Part shown: piece by piece, positions 36,641 through 45,164 of the stretch
How positions within the stretch are numbered: the stretch's first letter is position 1
Layout of the letters: every line of letters begins with the position of its first letter
Origin: Mangrovibacillus cuniculi
GTDB lineage: Bacteria > Bacillota > Bacilli > Bacillales > R1DC41
Assembly: GCF_015482585.1 (NCBI RefSeq)
Contig: NZ_CP049742.1
Location: 640,501-704,500 of the forward strand
Direction of reading: 5' to 3'
DNA length: 64,000 bases
Translations under genes and position numbers: made by a program
Notes under the pieces: model-generated
Seen by the model: only the letters and a program-made list of their open reading frames with translations
Database searches by the model: none
Told to the model about the DNA's origin: nothing

Positions 36641-38152
36641 ATGAAAAATACGTTTCGTGTTATATTATTTGGTTTAGCGATTGGATTATTTTATTTTGCA
36701 ATTAGAGATTTTTTACCATTTGATTGGACAAACTATGTTAGTTTAGCTTTAACTATGATGGTCATTATTATTGGGTTTATTATCTTTTTTGAAAATCGTC
36801 ATCCTACTCAGACACTTACATGGCTTGTTGTACTAGGAGCTTTTCCTTTGCTAGGGTTTATTTTTTACTTATTATTTGGTCGAAGTTATCGTAAAGAAAA
36901 AACGTTTAAGCAGAAATATATATTGGACCAAAAGTGGGTAAAGAAATATTTTACAAGTACCACTCATGAGTTACTGGATTTACCTTCTTCCAAAAGGCAT
37001 CAAAACTTCTACCAGTTAACTCAAAAATTAAGCCAGTCACCTATTACTTTTGCAACAGAAACAAAGGTTTTGACAGATGGGAAAGAGACTTTTTCTACAA
37101 TTATAGAAGAATTAGAAAAGGCACAACACCATATTCATTTCCAATACTACATTGTGCGAAATGATGAGTTAGGTAATAAAATTGGCGATATCTTAAAGAG
37201 GAAGGCAGAAAGCGGTGTGCAAGTCCGTTTTATGTATGATGCAGTAGGGTCTTGGAGTTTGTCCAAAAAATATCTTACTAGACTAAAACATTCAGGTGTA
37301 GAGGTTGTTGCTTTCAATCCAGTATATTTACCTTTTTTAAACAACAAATTTAATTATCGTAACCACCGTAAAATCATTGTTATCGATGGAGATACAGGGT
37401 TTATGGGTGGCTTAAATGTTGGGGATGAATATCTTGGTAAGAATTCAGACTTTGGATATTGGAGAGATACTCATTTACTATTAAAGGGTGAGGGTGTAAG
37501 AAATCTTCAATTAATTTTCTTCCAAGATTGGTTTTATATGACGAATGAGAGCTTTTTAACGCCAGGTTACCTTCAATCAAATAGCAAAGACTCTTTAGCT
37601 TCGCAAGGTGGGGTTCAATTGATTGCAGGTGGCCCAGATAGTGAATGGAGTACAATGAAGAATTTATTTTTCTCCATGATTACTTCTGCTAAAAAGTCAG
37701 TGTGGATTGCATCACCTTATTTCATACCAGATGATGACATCTTTACAGCTTTAAAAGTAGCTGCGTTATCTGGTATTGACGTAAAACTGTTAGTACCCGC
37801 TAAACCAGACAAACGAATCGTCTTTCATGCTTCTAGATCGTATTTTCCAGAACTTATGGAGGCAGGAGGCAAGGTGTATGAATATGAAAGAGGTTTTATG
37901 CACAGTAAGATCTTAATGATTGATGATGATTTTGCTTCCATCGGTACGGCTAATATGGATATGAGGAGCTTTCACTTAAATTTCGAGGTAAATGCGTTCC
38001 TTTATGAAACAGAAAGTATTAAAACACTCAGATCTGATTTCCAGCACGACCTGTCGTATAGCAAAGAGTTAGACCTTGAGCTTTTTAATAAACGACATGT
38101 AGGCTATCGTGTTCTAGAATCAACGTCTAGACTTCTTTCTCCACTTTTATAA
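36641..38152 (+). CDS. cls: Cardiolipin synthase (phospholipase D family)
   Basis: 503 residues. Two N-terminal membrane helices (residues 1-25 and 30-50, plus WLVVLGAFPLLGFIFYLLFG) anchor the enzyme. The two PLD catalytic motifs are HRKIIVIDGDTGFMGGLN (near 245) and HSKILMIDDDFASIGTANMD (near 425). The family transfers phosphatidyl groups between phosphatidylglycerol molecules to make cardiolipin. GGAGGC precedes ATG 36641. Its place between mecA and coiA differs from B. subtilis 168. Confidence 0.92.
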   Translation: MKNTFRVILFGLAIGLFYFAIRDFLPFDWTNYVSLALTMMVIIIGFIIFFENRHPTQTLTWLVVLGAFPLLGFIFYLLFGRSYRKEKTFKQKYILDQKWVKKYFTSTTHELLDLPSSKRHQNFYQLTQKLSQSPITFATETKVLTDGKETFSTIIEELEKAQHHIHFQYYIVRNDELGNKIGDILKRKAESGVQVRFMYDAVGSWSLSKKYLTRLKHSGVEVVAFNPVYLPFLNNKFNYRNHRKIIVIDGDTGFMGGLNVGDEYLGKNSDFGYWRDTHLLLKGEGVRNLQLIFFQDWFYMTNESFLTPGYLQSNSKDSLASQGGVQLIAGGPDSEWSTMKNLFFSMITSAKKSVWIASPYFIPDDDIFTALKVAALSGIDVKLLVPAKPDKRIVFHASRSYFPELMEAGGKVYEYERGFMHSKILMIDDDFASIGTANMDMRSFHLNFEVNAFLYETESIKTLRSDFQHDLSYSKELDLELFNKRHVGYRVLESTSRLLSPLL

Positions 38153-38233
38153 GACATTTTTGTTGAATAATAGCAGGACTTTTATGATTTTTGTCGAATA
38201 AACACTTAACCAAAATATTGGGGAGGTGTTTAT

Positions 38234-39403
38234 TTGTTTTCTGCAATAAATGCAAAAGGAGAAGAATTTCACCTATATAGAAATGGAAGTCAGATTTCTT
38301 ACGGTCTTCTCAGAAAGGAAAAATGGTATTGCTCTGATTGTGAAACAGAAGTAATATATCGACATGGAACAAGGAAAGTACCTCATTTTTCTCACAGAGC
38401 GTTAAAAGAATGTGCATATTCTCATGAATCAGAAAGTGCTCTTCACCTTAGTGGAAAACTAGATTTGTATAGAGCCTTTTTAAACTTCACCTCAGCTAAT
38501 CTTGAGTACAAATTGACTAATCTTTCACAAAGAGCGGATATTTACTTACCACGAGAACATTTAGCTATCGAATTTCAGTGTTCCTCTATACCATTCTCCA
38601 CTTTCCAAATAAGAAAAGAAGGATATGAAAAACACAACGTAACATCTTGGTGGATTATAGGTGGCCCTCCGCGTTTTGTAACCTTTAACCCTTACACGAT
38701 AGTTAATCTCCGTTCCTTTGAACTAATGATGCTAAGTTTTCACCCCAACTTGAAGTGGCACATCCACTTTTATGATCCCAGTCAAAAAAGACTTTATTTT
38801 TTACACCACATACAGATACTTTCTGCTACAAAATATGTAGCTACTGTTCATTATTATCCTCTTTCCGCTGTTCACCCAAATCTATTCTTTTCCCCTCCAT
38901 TACTAAATTCACAAAAGATAAATCTTGAAAAGTGGCTTGTTGATCGAGATCATTGGCTAATCAATAAAATGATGTATACAAAAAATCGAAAGGATCCAAT
39001 GCTTAGTTCTTTATATTTTCATCAGATTGCTCCGTCAAATGTTCCGTCTTATATTGGTTTACCAAATTCTTATCAATCACTTATGCTTTGTTCTCCTTTT
39101 GAATGGCAATGGTATTTATGGGCTGAAGGTTTTCTTTCAATAGAATGTATAAGTATAGATGGCCTAGTTGCGATACTGGAAAGAAAAATGAAGTTTAATG
39201 TAATAAAGCACTCTTTGGTTGAAGTTAAGGATAAGCAGCTGTTTCGACTATTAGTGAAAGAGTACGTACAAGTTCTTTTAAGAATTGGTGTTTTATCTCT
39301 AGAAGATGGAAATTTATTATGTGTTCGTCCTGAGTATAAGAAATACACAATTTTGGAGAAAGAAGAAGAACGAAAGACCTTTTTAGCGAAATTTAAAGAA
39401 TAG
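38234..39403 (+). CDS. coiA: Competence protein CoiA
   Basis: 389 residues from TTG 38234 with GGGGAGGTG upstream. The N-terminal zinc-like CSDCETEVIYRHG motif and HFSHRALKECAYSHESE precede the nuclease-like core RADIYLPREHLAIEFQCSSI (DxxxExQ-type). CoiA supports recombination of incoming DNA during transformation and is ComK-controlled in B. subtilis. I did not find a convincing ComK box in the 80-base upstream gap. Gene order mecA-(cls)-coiA-pepF is conserved. Confidence 0.88.
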   Translation: MFSAINAKGEEFHLYRNGSQISYGLLRKEKWYCSDCETEVIYRHGTRKVPHFSHRALKECAYSHESESALHLSGKLDLYRAFLNFTSANLEYKLTNLSQRADIYLPREHLAIEFQCSSIPFSTFQIRKEGYEKHNVTSWWIIGGPPRFVTFNPYTIVNLRSFELMMLSFHPNLKWHIHFYDPSQKRLYFLHHIQILSATKYVATVHYYPLSAVHPNLFFSPPLLNSQKINLEKWLVDRDHWLINKMMYTKNRKDPMLSSLYFHQIAPSNVPSYIGLPNSYQSLMLCSPFEWQWYLWAEGFLSIECISIDGLVAILERKMKFNVIKHSLVEVKDKQLFRLLVKEYVQVLLRIGVLSLEDGNLLCVRPEYKKYTILEKEEERKTFLAKFKE

Positions 39404-39503
39404 AATATAGGTAAGAACGAAACAAATGAGTGGAAAGAATATTCTGAAATATGGTATGATATAGAAGAAATTATTCGAATATCGAAATAATGGAGGGAAT
39501 AGT

Positions 39504-41321
39504 ATGACAACAAAAACATCTTCCTTACCTACTCGTTCAGAAGTAGAAGAGAACTTAACATGGAGACTAGAAGATATTTTTTCATCCGATGAAGATTGGA
39601 ATGAAGAGTTTAAACAAGTTCAAACATTGTTAAAAGATGCGGAAGGATATAAAGGTACAATTAAAAACGGAGCTGCAGCTTTATTAGAAGTTTTAACATA
39701 TCGTGACAATGTCATGCAACGACTAGGCAAATTATATACATATGCTCACATGAGATACGATCAAGATACAGGTAATTCTTTCTATCAAGGTTTGGATGAC
39801 CGTATCAAGACACTTTACACGCAAGCAGCAAGTGGATTATCTTATCTTGTACCGGAGATTTTAGAGTTATCTGATGAGGAACTTTCTTCTTATTTATCAG
39901 AAGAACCTAAATTAGAACTATATCGCCATGCTTTAGAAGAAATCGCGAAAGAACGTCCTCATGTTCTATCTGCAGAGCAGGAAGCATTACTTGCACAAGC
40001 TTCAGAGGTTATGGCAGCGTCTAGTAACACATTTGGTATGTTAAATAATGCAGACCTAACCTTCCCAGTAGTAAAAGACGAAAATGGTCAAGAAGTAGAG
40101 ATTACACATGGTAGGTATATTAGATTCCTAGAATCTGAAAATCGCCAAGTTCGAGAAGATGCTTTCAAAGGGGTCTATGGAACGTATGGTTCATATAAAA
40201 ATACTTTTGCTAGTACATTAGCAGGTACAGTGAAAAAGGATAACTTTAATGCTAGAGTTAGAAATTATCCTTCTGCACGTGCAGCTGCTTTAGCAAATAA
40301 CCATATTCCTGAGACGGTATACGATCAATTAGTAGACACAGTAAACAAAAACTTACCTCTATTGCATCGTTATGTTGCTCTACGTAAGAAGGTCCTAGGT
40401 TTAGAAGAACTTCACATGTATGATCTATTTACACCACTTGTAAAAGATGTGAAAATGGAAGTTTCATATGATGAAGCAAAAGAGTTAATGTTAGAGTCCA
40501 TGAAACCTCTTGGAGAAGAATATGTATCTATCGTTGAAGATGGTTTAAACAACCGTTGGGTAGATGTCTATGAGAATAAAGGAAAGCGTAGTGGAGCTTA
40601 TTCATCTGGAACATATGGAACGAATCCATATATTCTAATGAACTGGCAAGATAACGTGAATAACTTATTTACCCTTACACATGAATTTGGACATAGTGTT
40701 CACAGTTATTACACGAGAAAATCACAACCATATCCATATGGTAACTATTCTATCTTCGTTGCAGAAGTAGCTTCTACTTGTAATGAAGCCTTACTAAATG
40801 ATCATTTATTAAAAACGACAACAGACCCTAAAAAGCGCCTGTATCTATTAAATCACTTCTTAGAAGGTTTTAGAGGAACGGTATTCAGACAAACAATGTT
40901 TGCTGAATTCGAGTTATTAATTCATCAAAAAGCACAAGAAGGAGAAGCGTTAACAGCTGAACTTCTTACTAAAGAGTACTATGCTTTAAATGAAAAATAT
41001 TTTGGAAAAGATAATATGGTAATCGATGAAGAAATCGGTCTAGAATGGGCTAGAATTCCGCACTTCTACTATAACTTCTATGTATACCAATACGCTACAG
41101 GATACAGTGCAGCAACTGCGTTAAGTAAACAAATTCTTGAAGAAGGTCAACCGGCAGTGGATCGCTATGTTGAGTTCTTAAAAGCTGGAAGCTCTGATTA
41201 TCCTATTGAAGTATTGAAAAAAGCTGGAGTGGATATGACAACTTCTAAGCCAATTGAAGATGCTTGTAAAGTGTTTGAGGAAAAATTAGCGGAAATGGAA
41301 CAGCTTTTAGAAGAATTGTAA
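39504..41321 (+). CDS. pepF: Oligoendopeptidase F (M3B family)
   Basis: 605 residues, full length. The zinc motif is THEFGHSVHSYYTR near residue 392 with the downstream glutamate in IFVAEVASTCNEALL. PepF is a cytosolic metallopeptidase cutting 7-17 residue peptides; it would process peptides imported by Opp or App. GGAGGG precedes ATG 39504. A terminator follows, then the RoxS/RsaE gene, the neighbourhood seen in other Bacillales. Confidence 0.94.
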   Translation: MTTKTSSLPTRSEVEENLTWRLEDIFSSDEDWNEEFKQVQTLLKDAEGYKGTIKNGAAALLEVLTYRDNVMQRLGKLYTYAHMRYDQDTGNSFYQGLDDRIKTLYTQAASGLSYLVPEILELSDEELSSYLSEEPKLELYRHALEEIAKERPHVLSAEQEALLAQASEVMAASSNTFGMLNNADLTFPVVKDENGQEVEITHGRYIRFLESENRQVREDAFKGVYGTYGSYKNTFASTLAGTVKKDNFNARVRNYPSARAAALANNHIPETVYDQLVDTVNKNLPLLHRYVALRKKVLGLEELHMYDLFTPLVKDVKMEVSYDEAKELMLESMKPLGEEYVSIVEDGLNNRWVDVYENKGKRSGAYSSGTYGTNPYILMNWQDNVNNLFTLTHEFGHSVHSYYTRKSQPYPYGNYSIFVAEVASTCNEALLNDHLLKTTTDPKKRLYLLNHFLEGFRGTVFRQTMFAEFELLIHQKAQEGEALTAELLTKEYYALNEKYFGKDNMVIDEEIGLEWARIPHFYYNFYVYQYATGYSAATALSKQILEEGQPAVDRYVEFLKAGSSDYPIEVLKKAGVDMTTSKPIEDACKVFEEKLAEMEQLLEEL

Positions 41322-41350
41322 TAGTTTTTTACTAAATTGAATAAGACTGA

Positions 41351-41385
41351 AACCAGGTGTATCCTAAACGATGCACCTGGTTTTG
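41351..41385 (+). terminator. Rho-independent terminator of pepF
   Basis: ACCAGGTG-T-ATC pairs with GAT-G-CACCTGGT, followed by TTTTG. Confidence 0.85.
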
Positions 41386-41503
41386 TGCATGATGGAGTAC
41401 AATAATTTTTAAAGATAGTTATAGTGGCATATATGTGGAATAGTTTTAGGATTGGAGAGAGAGTGACACCGGCAGTAATTCCTCTTTAGTCAATATGGTT
41501 ATT

Positions 41504-41547
41504 TGAGAATCGTTTTCATTTTAACAAAAATGTGAACAACAGCACAA
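41504..41547 (+). promoter_or_regulatory. Candidate regulator sites upstream of RoxS (Fur-like and Rex-like)
   Basis: ATGTGAACAACAGCACAA at 41530-41547 resembles the Rex box (TTGTGAA-N4-TTCACAA; right half 5 of 7). TGAGAATCGTTTTCA at 41504-41518 resembles a 7-1-7 Fur-family box. RoxS/RsaE is known to be controlled by Rex and by ResD/SrrA; binding here is inferred. Confidence 0.45.
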
Positions 41548-41551
41548 ATCC

Positions 41552-41581
41552 TTGTCAAAGAATGTCGGATTATGATACTAT
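41552..41581 (+). promoter_or_regulatory. Promoter of the RoxS RNA
   Basis: TTGTCA (41552-41557) and an extended TGA-TACTAT -10 (41576-41581) lie 18 bases apart, just before the conserved RNA sequence. Confidence 0.65.
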
Positions 41582-41587
41582 ACAGGT

Positions 41588-41703
41588 GTGAAGTTGATCA
41601 CAAGCAAACATATACCCCTTTGTTTGACCGTGAAAAATTTCTCCCATCCCCTTTGTTCGTAAAGAGAAAAGACACCGTGGTTCCCCTGCGGTGTCTTTTC
41701 ATA
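41588..41703 (+). ncRNA. roxS: Small regulatory RNA RoxS (RsaE family)
   Basis: The stretch carries the RsaE/RoxS hallmarks: a 5' region ending ATACCCCTTTGTTTGA, then GTGAAAAATTTCTCCCAT, then the C-rich seed CATCCCCTTTGTTCG, then a terminator hairpin AAAAGACACCG/CGGTGTCTTTT. The C-rich single-stranded seeds bind Shine-Dalgarno regions of central-metabolism mRNAs. Location between pepF and spxH/yjbH matches S. aureus RsaE. Ends are estimated: the start from the promoter, the end from the terminator, giving about 115 nt. Confidence 0.88.
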
Positions 41704-41850
41704 TTTCCCCGTTGTGAGTAGCTTTAACCCTCTTGTTGCGACGAGAAGTTCTTTTTCTAACAGAGTATTATTATCATCGAAAGAATTTTTTCTTTTACAC
41801 CATATAGGATTTTGCAATGATATAACCAACTTTCAAAATGAAAGCGATTA

Positions 41851-42681
41851 CTATTCAATAAACTGCCAGAATGTGCCGTATTTCACATGGAGCGGATTTA
41901 CCCGTTGTTGGAAGTGTAATTTCTTTAATTCTTTTGTAGCTTTCTCCCTCGACCAGTTAAAAACTGTGGCTACCTCATTAGTACCAACGAATTGATAGGC
42001 CTTCAAAAAGTCTAATAAATTAGGCAAAGATTTTTTGGTTAGAGTTTGTCCAGCTAATTCTTGCAAAATCTCTACATAGATTTCATATTCATATAAGCCA
42101 CTAATCTTTAATCCCTCATCTTCAATATTCTCATTAAAAAATACCAAAGTAGGGCTTTCTGTTACTTCCATTTCAGAAGTTATCTTCATGTCGCATTGAA
42201 AAGCTTTTTTTGCACTGGGAGAGTTTATGTCTTCTGCGAAAACAGGTACGTCCAAACCAACTTTTTTTGCACAGTTCTCAAGTACAGATTGGTTAGAGAT
42301 ATCTTGTTTTTCTAAAAATAATTCTTCTTGGATCTTACGTAAAAATTTTGCTCCCAGTCTTTTACCTTGTAACTCAGCTGCTTTAATTGCTAGAGATACT
42401 AGGGAGGGAGATTTAAGGGAATGTTCTAACCATAGATCCCCGTCACAACTCATTCCAGTTCTTGAAGCGGTTCTCTCCCAATGGTTTGCAAGGTGTTGAG
42501 GATTTTGCAAATTAGCATTCAAATTAATTAGGCTACTACTAAGTACCTTTCGTAATGTGAAGTAATCTCCATACTCTAACACCAACTTTTTCATTGTTGG
42601 TTCTAATGCCCAACATTCTGGACAAAGTGGATCAATGAAAAGATATATTTCTAGTCCCGTTACTTGCTTATCACTCATCAT
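41851..42681 (-). CDS. spxH: ClpXP adaptor SpxH (YjbH)
   Basis: 276 residues with a DsbA/thioredoxin-like N-terminus: LEIYLFIDPLCPECWALEP, including the CPEC pair. SpxH binds Spx and hands it to ClpXP, keeping Spx low without stress. The Spx gene itself is 6 kb away. The start lies within the last codons of the haemoglobin gene (overlap of 11 bases), with GAAGGTGATG upstream, so the two form one operon as in B. subtilis yjbI-yjbH. Confidence 0.9.
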   Translation of the reverse strand: MMSDKQVTGLEIYLFIDPLCPECWALEPTMKKLVLEYGDYFTLRKVLSSSLINLNANLQNPQHLANHWERTASRTGMSCDGDLWLEHSLKSPSLVSLAIKAAELQGKRLGAKFLRKIQEELFLEKQDISNQSVLENCAKKVGLDVPVFAEDINSPSAKKAFQCDMKITSEMEVTESPTLVFFNENIEDEGLKISGLYEYEIYVEILQELAGQTLTKKSLPNLLDFLKAYQFVGTNEVATVFNWSREKATKELKKLHFQQRVNPLHVKYGTFWQFIE

Positions 42682-43060
42682 TTACATCACCTTCTTCAGG
42701 CGTATTAACCATATGTCTAGCAGTCAAGGCAAGTCTAGCAAAGCACTCTTCACGGATATCTAATGGAAAGTCAATAACATCCATCGCTTTTTCCATACAC
42801 TTTAACCACGCTGTTGCAAGCTTTGGTGTAATAGGATGTGGAAGATGCCTTGCACGGAGCATAGGATGACCGTGCTCATTCGTATATAAAGAGGGACCGC
42901 CAAAATATTGGGTTAAAAATTGGGTCTGTTTTCTTTTCGTTTCACCCATATCATCAGGAAATAGCGGCGCCAGATTTACGTCATCTTTGACAAAATCATA
43001 AAATGTATCTACTAATTCTATTAGTTTTTCTTCGCCGATACGTTCATATGGTGTCAACAT
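42671..43060 (-). CDS. yjbI: Group II truncated haemoglobin (YjbI-like)
   Basis: 129 residues from ATG 43060. Typical features are FLTQYFGGPSLYTNEHGHPMLRARH and the proximal region after HLPHPI; B. subtilis YjbI binds haem and O2 and aids SpxH function. The start is odd: the good AAAGGAG site serves ATG 43072, whose frame reads M-N-Q-stop (TAA at 43061-43063) and then runs in frame into this ATG. B. subtilis YjbI begins with about four extra residues, so the stop probably replaced a sense codon; see findings. Confidence 0.85.
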   Translation of the reverse strand: MLTPYERIGEEKLIELVDTFYDFVKDDVNLAPLFPDDMGETKRKQTQFLTQYFGGPSLYTNEHGHPMLRARHLPHPITPKLATAWLKCMEKAMDVIDFPLDIREECFARLALTARHMVNTPEEGDVNDE

Positions 43061-43125
43061 TTATTGGTTCATATAGGCGCTCCTTTAATACTAAATGGAA
43101 AATGATTGGTATGTTTCTTCACTAT

Positions 43126-43154
43126 ATTGTAACAATAGGGACTATTGAACTCAA
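43126..43154 (-). promoter_or_regulatory. Promoter of the yjbI-spxH operon
   Basis: On the minus strand TTGAGT (43149-43154) and TACAAT (43126-43131) are 17 bases apart. The -10 region lies in the palindrome ATTGTTACAAT, which could be an operator. Confidence 0.6.
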
Positions 43155-43224
43155 ACAATGTGACTTTATTTTGTATAGATAATGAAATTATGATGTACTA
43201 GTGGTTGTAATTGTGAGGCATAGA

Positions 43225-43370
43225 GGAGAAGTCGCTGTTAATTGGAGAGAAACCAGCGGCAAGTCGGAGAAGCCGCAGGAATTCGGAGAAAAAAGCAACG
43301 GCAAGTAGGAGAAGCCGCAGGAATCCGAAAAGAAACCAGCGGCAACTCCAAAAAGCCGCCAAAAATACAG
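43225..43370. repeat. 41-42-bp tandem repeat array, three units plus a partial
   Basis: Units start at 43225, 43266 and 43308 with GGAGAAGCCGCAGGAA and share a second half ending AAACCAGCGGCAAGT; a decayed unit starts near 43350. It lies between the divergently read yjbI promoter region and the end of cwlQ. Frames through it on the minus strand lack start signals and are not genes. Confidence 0.85.
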
Positions 43371-43400
43371 AAAAAGCTGAGACACAGCATCTCAGCTTTT
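43371..43400 (-). terminator. Rho-independent terminator of cwlQ
   Basis: AAAAGCTGAGA pairs with TCTCAGCTTTT around CACAGCA, nine bases past the cwlQ stop on the minus strand. Confidence 0.9.
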
Positions 43401-43409
43401 CCGCACTAA

Positions 43410-44030
43410 TCAAGCATAGTAAGTAGCAGTTACCTTTTTAACATAATTAGTCGTTTCTTTAAACGGAGGAATCCCATTGTATTTATCTACATTTCCAGGC
43501 CCAGCATTGTAAGCTGCCAAGGCGAGTTCAATGTTTTGGCCAAATTTATCTAGCATTTGTCTAAGGTACTTGGTACCACCCATGATATTTTGCTCTGCAT
43601 TAAATATATCTGTCACACCCAAGTACTTTGCCGTTGCAGGCATAAGTTGCATGTAGCCACTAGCTCCTGCAGAACTTACAGCATCTTTTCTAAAACCGGA
43701 TTCTTGCTTAATCACCGCTTCTATAAGGCGAACAGGTACATTGTATTTCTGTGATGCAGCATGAATAATTTCTTTTACATCCTCAGGGGCATTCGTGCCG
43801 CTCGGAGAAACGGTTCCTACAGTTGGGGTAGGAAGAAACGATTGCTGAAGAAACAGGGAGTTATTTTGTTGCATGAAATTTGCTACACTGCCTAGTTGAT
43901 TTTCTAAAGTTGTTGCTAAAACAGTGGAAAATGGACTCTCTACGAAGGAAGTAGAGGAACTATTCAATTGTTGAAGCTGTCTAATGGCTTGCAATTGACC
44001 CAATGCCTGAAGGGAAGCGGGTGTAGTCAT
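43410..44030 (-). CDS. cwlQ: Lytic transglycosylase/muramidase CwlQ (YjbJ), SLT domain
   Basis: 206 residues. The SLT domain occupies the C-terminal half: VRLIEAVIKQESGFRKDAVS contains the catalytic Glu, followed by GASGYMQLMPATAKYLGV, GGTKYLRQMLDKF and LALAAYNAGPGNVDKY. B. subtilis CwlQ cleaves peptidoglycan by both muramidase and transglycosylase action. The N-terminal 100 residues are Gln/Ser-rich without an obvious signal peptide, so the export route is unclear. Confidence 0.9.
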   Translation of the reverse strand: MTTPASLQALGQLQAIRQLQQLNSSSTSFVESPFSTVLATTLENQLGSVANFMQQNNSLFLQQSFLPTPTVGTVSPSGTNAPEDVKEIIHAASQKYNVPVRLIEAVIKQESGFRKDAVSSAGASGYMQLMPATAKYLGVTDIFNAEQNIMGGTKYLRQMLDKFGQNIELALAAYNAGPGNVDKYNGIPPFKETTNYVKKVTATYYA

Positions 44031-44061
44031 GAACTAGATCACCTTTTTCTTTATTTTTCAC

Positions 44062-44643
44062 TTATAGAGTGGGGAATTTCTTTTTAAAAAATCTCTTTAC
44101 CTTTGTATCGGTTGGAGTTTGGATAATATTAAACTGTTTTAATAAGTTTTCAAATACTTCTTTACCTCTTTGGTAATCGGAAGCCTCGTATTCCAACTCG
44201 TAATCTGTTTCACCTAGGTAGTTGCTTTTGTCAAAGAACAGTACTCCATCTTGGAATGGGATGTATGCTCTTTCTGTTGAAAGGGTTCCGAAGTGATAAA
44301 GATCATTTAAAGTAACATGGAATTCACTTAATGCCCCTATCATTTCAACAGTAGGTGTGAATTGTTGGTTAAAAACACTCTCCGCGTCCTCTTTAGACAA
44401 CGTTTGGTGTGTTTCTTCCACAGCATTTTCTTTTGGCACTTTTAATGTGAGCGTGAATGTCTCTGCTTTTTCACGAATACGAACGGAGCATTTCTTCTCT
44501 TTTAACAAAAACTCTTTCGTATCTAAGTAATGATTATGTTGTTCCACAAATGTATCTTGGTCTATAGTAAAATGATTCACTAATTCTTGGAATTGTTTAT
44601 CTGTGACAAGTTGTTTAAATTCGATTTCTACTTCCTTTACCAT
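44062..44643 (-). CDS. yjbK: CYTH-domain protein YjbK (triphosphate tunnel family)
   Basis: 193 residues. The N-terminal EIEFKQLVTDKQF carries the ExExK motif that coordinates metal-triphosphate in CYTH/TTM enzymes; later charged strands (CSVRIREKAETFTLTLKVPK) alternate as in the tunnel fold. The family includes triphosphatases and adenylate cyclases; YjbK activity is unknown. GGAGG precedes ATG 44643. It is divergent from yjbL and next to relQ, a (p)ppGpp enzyme, so a nucleotide-related job is possible. Confidence 0.87.
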   Translation of the reverse strand: MVKEVEIEFKQLVTDKQFQELVNHFTIDQDTFVEQHNHYLDTKEFLLKEKKCSVRIREKAETFTLTLKVPKENAVEETHQTLSKEDAESVFNQQFTPTVEMIGALSEFHVTLNDLYHFGTLSTERAYIPFQDGVLFFDKSNYLGETDYELEYEASDYQRGKEVFENLLKQFNIIQTPTDTKVKRFFKKKFPTL

Positions 44644-44769
44644 AGGAACCTCCTGAGATGTAGTATCTTGTCCATTATGAATGAATTGGATAATTTGTTC
44701 AATGCTTAGAACTTACTATTATTGTGTGGTAGAATGATGATGGATTGAATGAGGAAGGGGCAACACATA

Positions 44770-45138
44770 ATGAGAAAAACACTTACACTTAAAAATAGTA
44801 CTTGGGAAGAAAATAATTTACTTTTTGCTGTGGAAGGTGATGTTTCCATTGAAACGTTAACACCTACAGGACAAATGATCGTTGACTCTGATCAAGCAGC
44901 TTTTGTCTACTTAGCTGAAAATGAAGATGAATATATCTATCTATACATATATGAAAATGAATGGACAAATTTAAAAGAGGCATTGGACAAACAAGCTCGT
45001 GTCTACGCAATGCAAGGAGATAGTGAATTAGGTCTAGCAAGTATTACAGAGGAATTAGAATACCTTGTGCAAAACATTGAAGGTAACAGTAATTATGGAG
45101 AGGAACTTGTCACGAAAGTCGAATCCATTTTCTTGTAG
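44770..45138 (+). CDS. yjbL: YjbL-like protein of unknown function
   Basis: 122 residues, acidic, without membrane segments (LKNSTWEENNLLFAVEGDVS at the front, EDEYIYLYIYENEW in the middle). ATG 44770 follows GGAAGGGG; an earlier in-frame ATG at 44749 is part of the 5' region. It heads the run yjbL-relQ-nadF-yjbO with short gaps, so all may be co-expressed. The symbol rests on position. Confidence 0.78.
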   Translation: MRKTLTLKNSTWEENNLLFAVEGDVSIETLTPTGQMIVDSDQAAFVYLAENEDEYIYLYIYENEWTNLKEALDKQARVYAMQGDSELGLASITEELEYLVQNIEGNSNYGEELVTKVESIFL

Positions 45139-45164
45139 TAGATTTTGTAACGAGGTGAAATGCA

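Noticed and set aside
43188-43413. Two overlapping minus-strand frames through the 42-bp repeat
   Set aside because: Products are low-complexity (Phe/Leu/Ser rich) repeats of the array, without ribosome binding sites.
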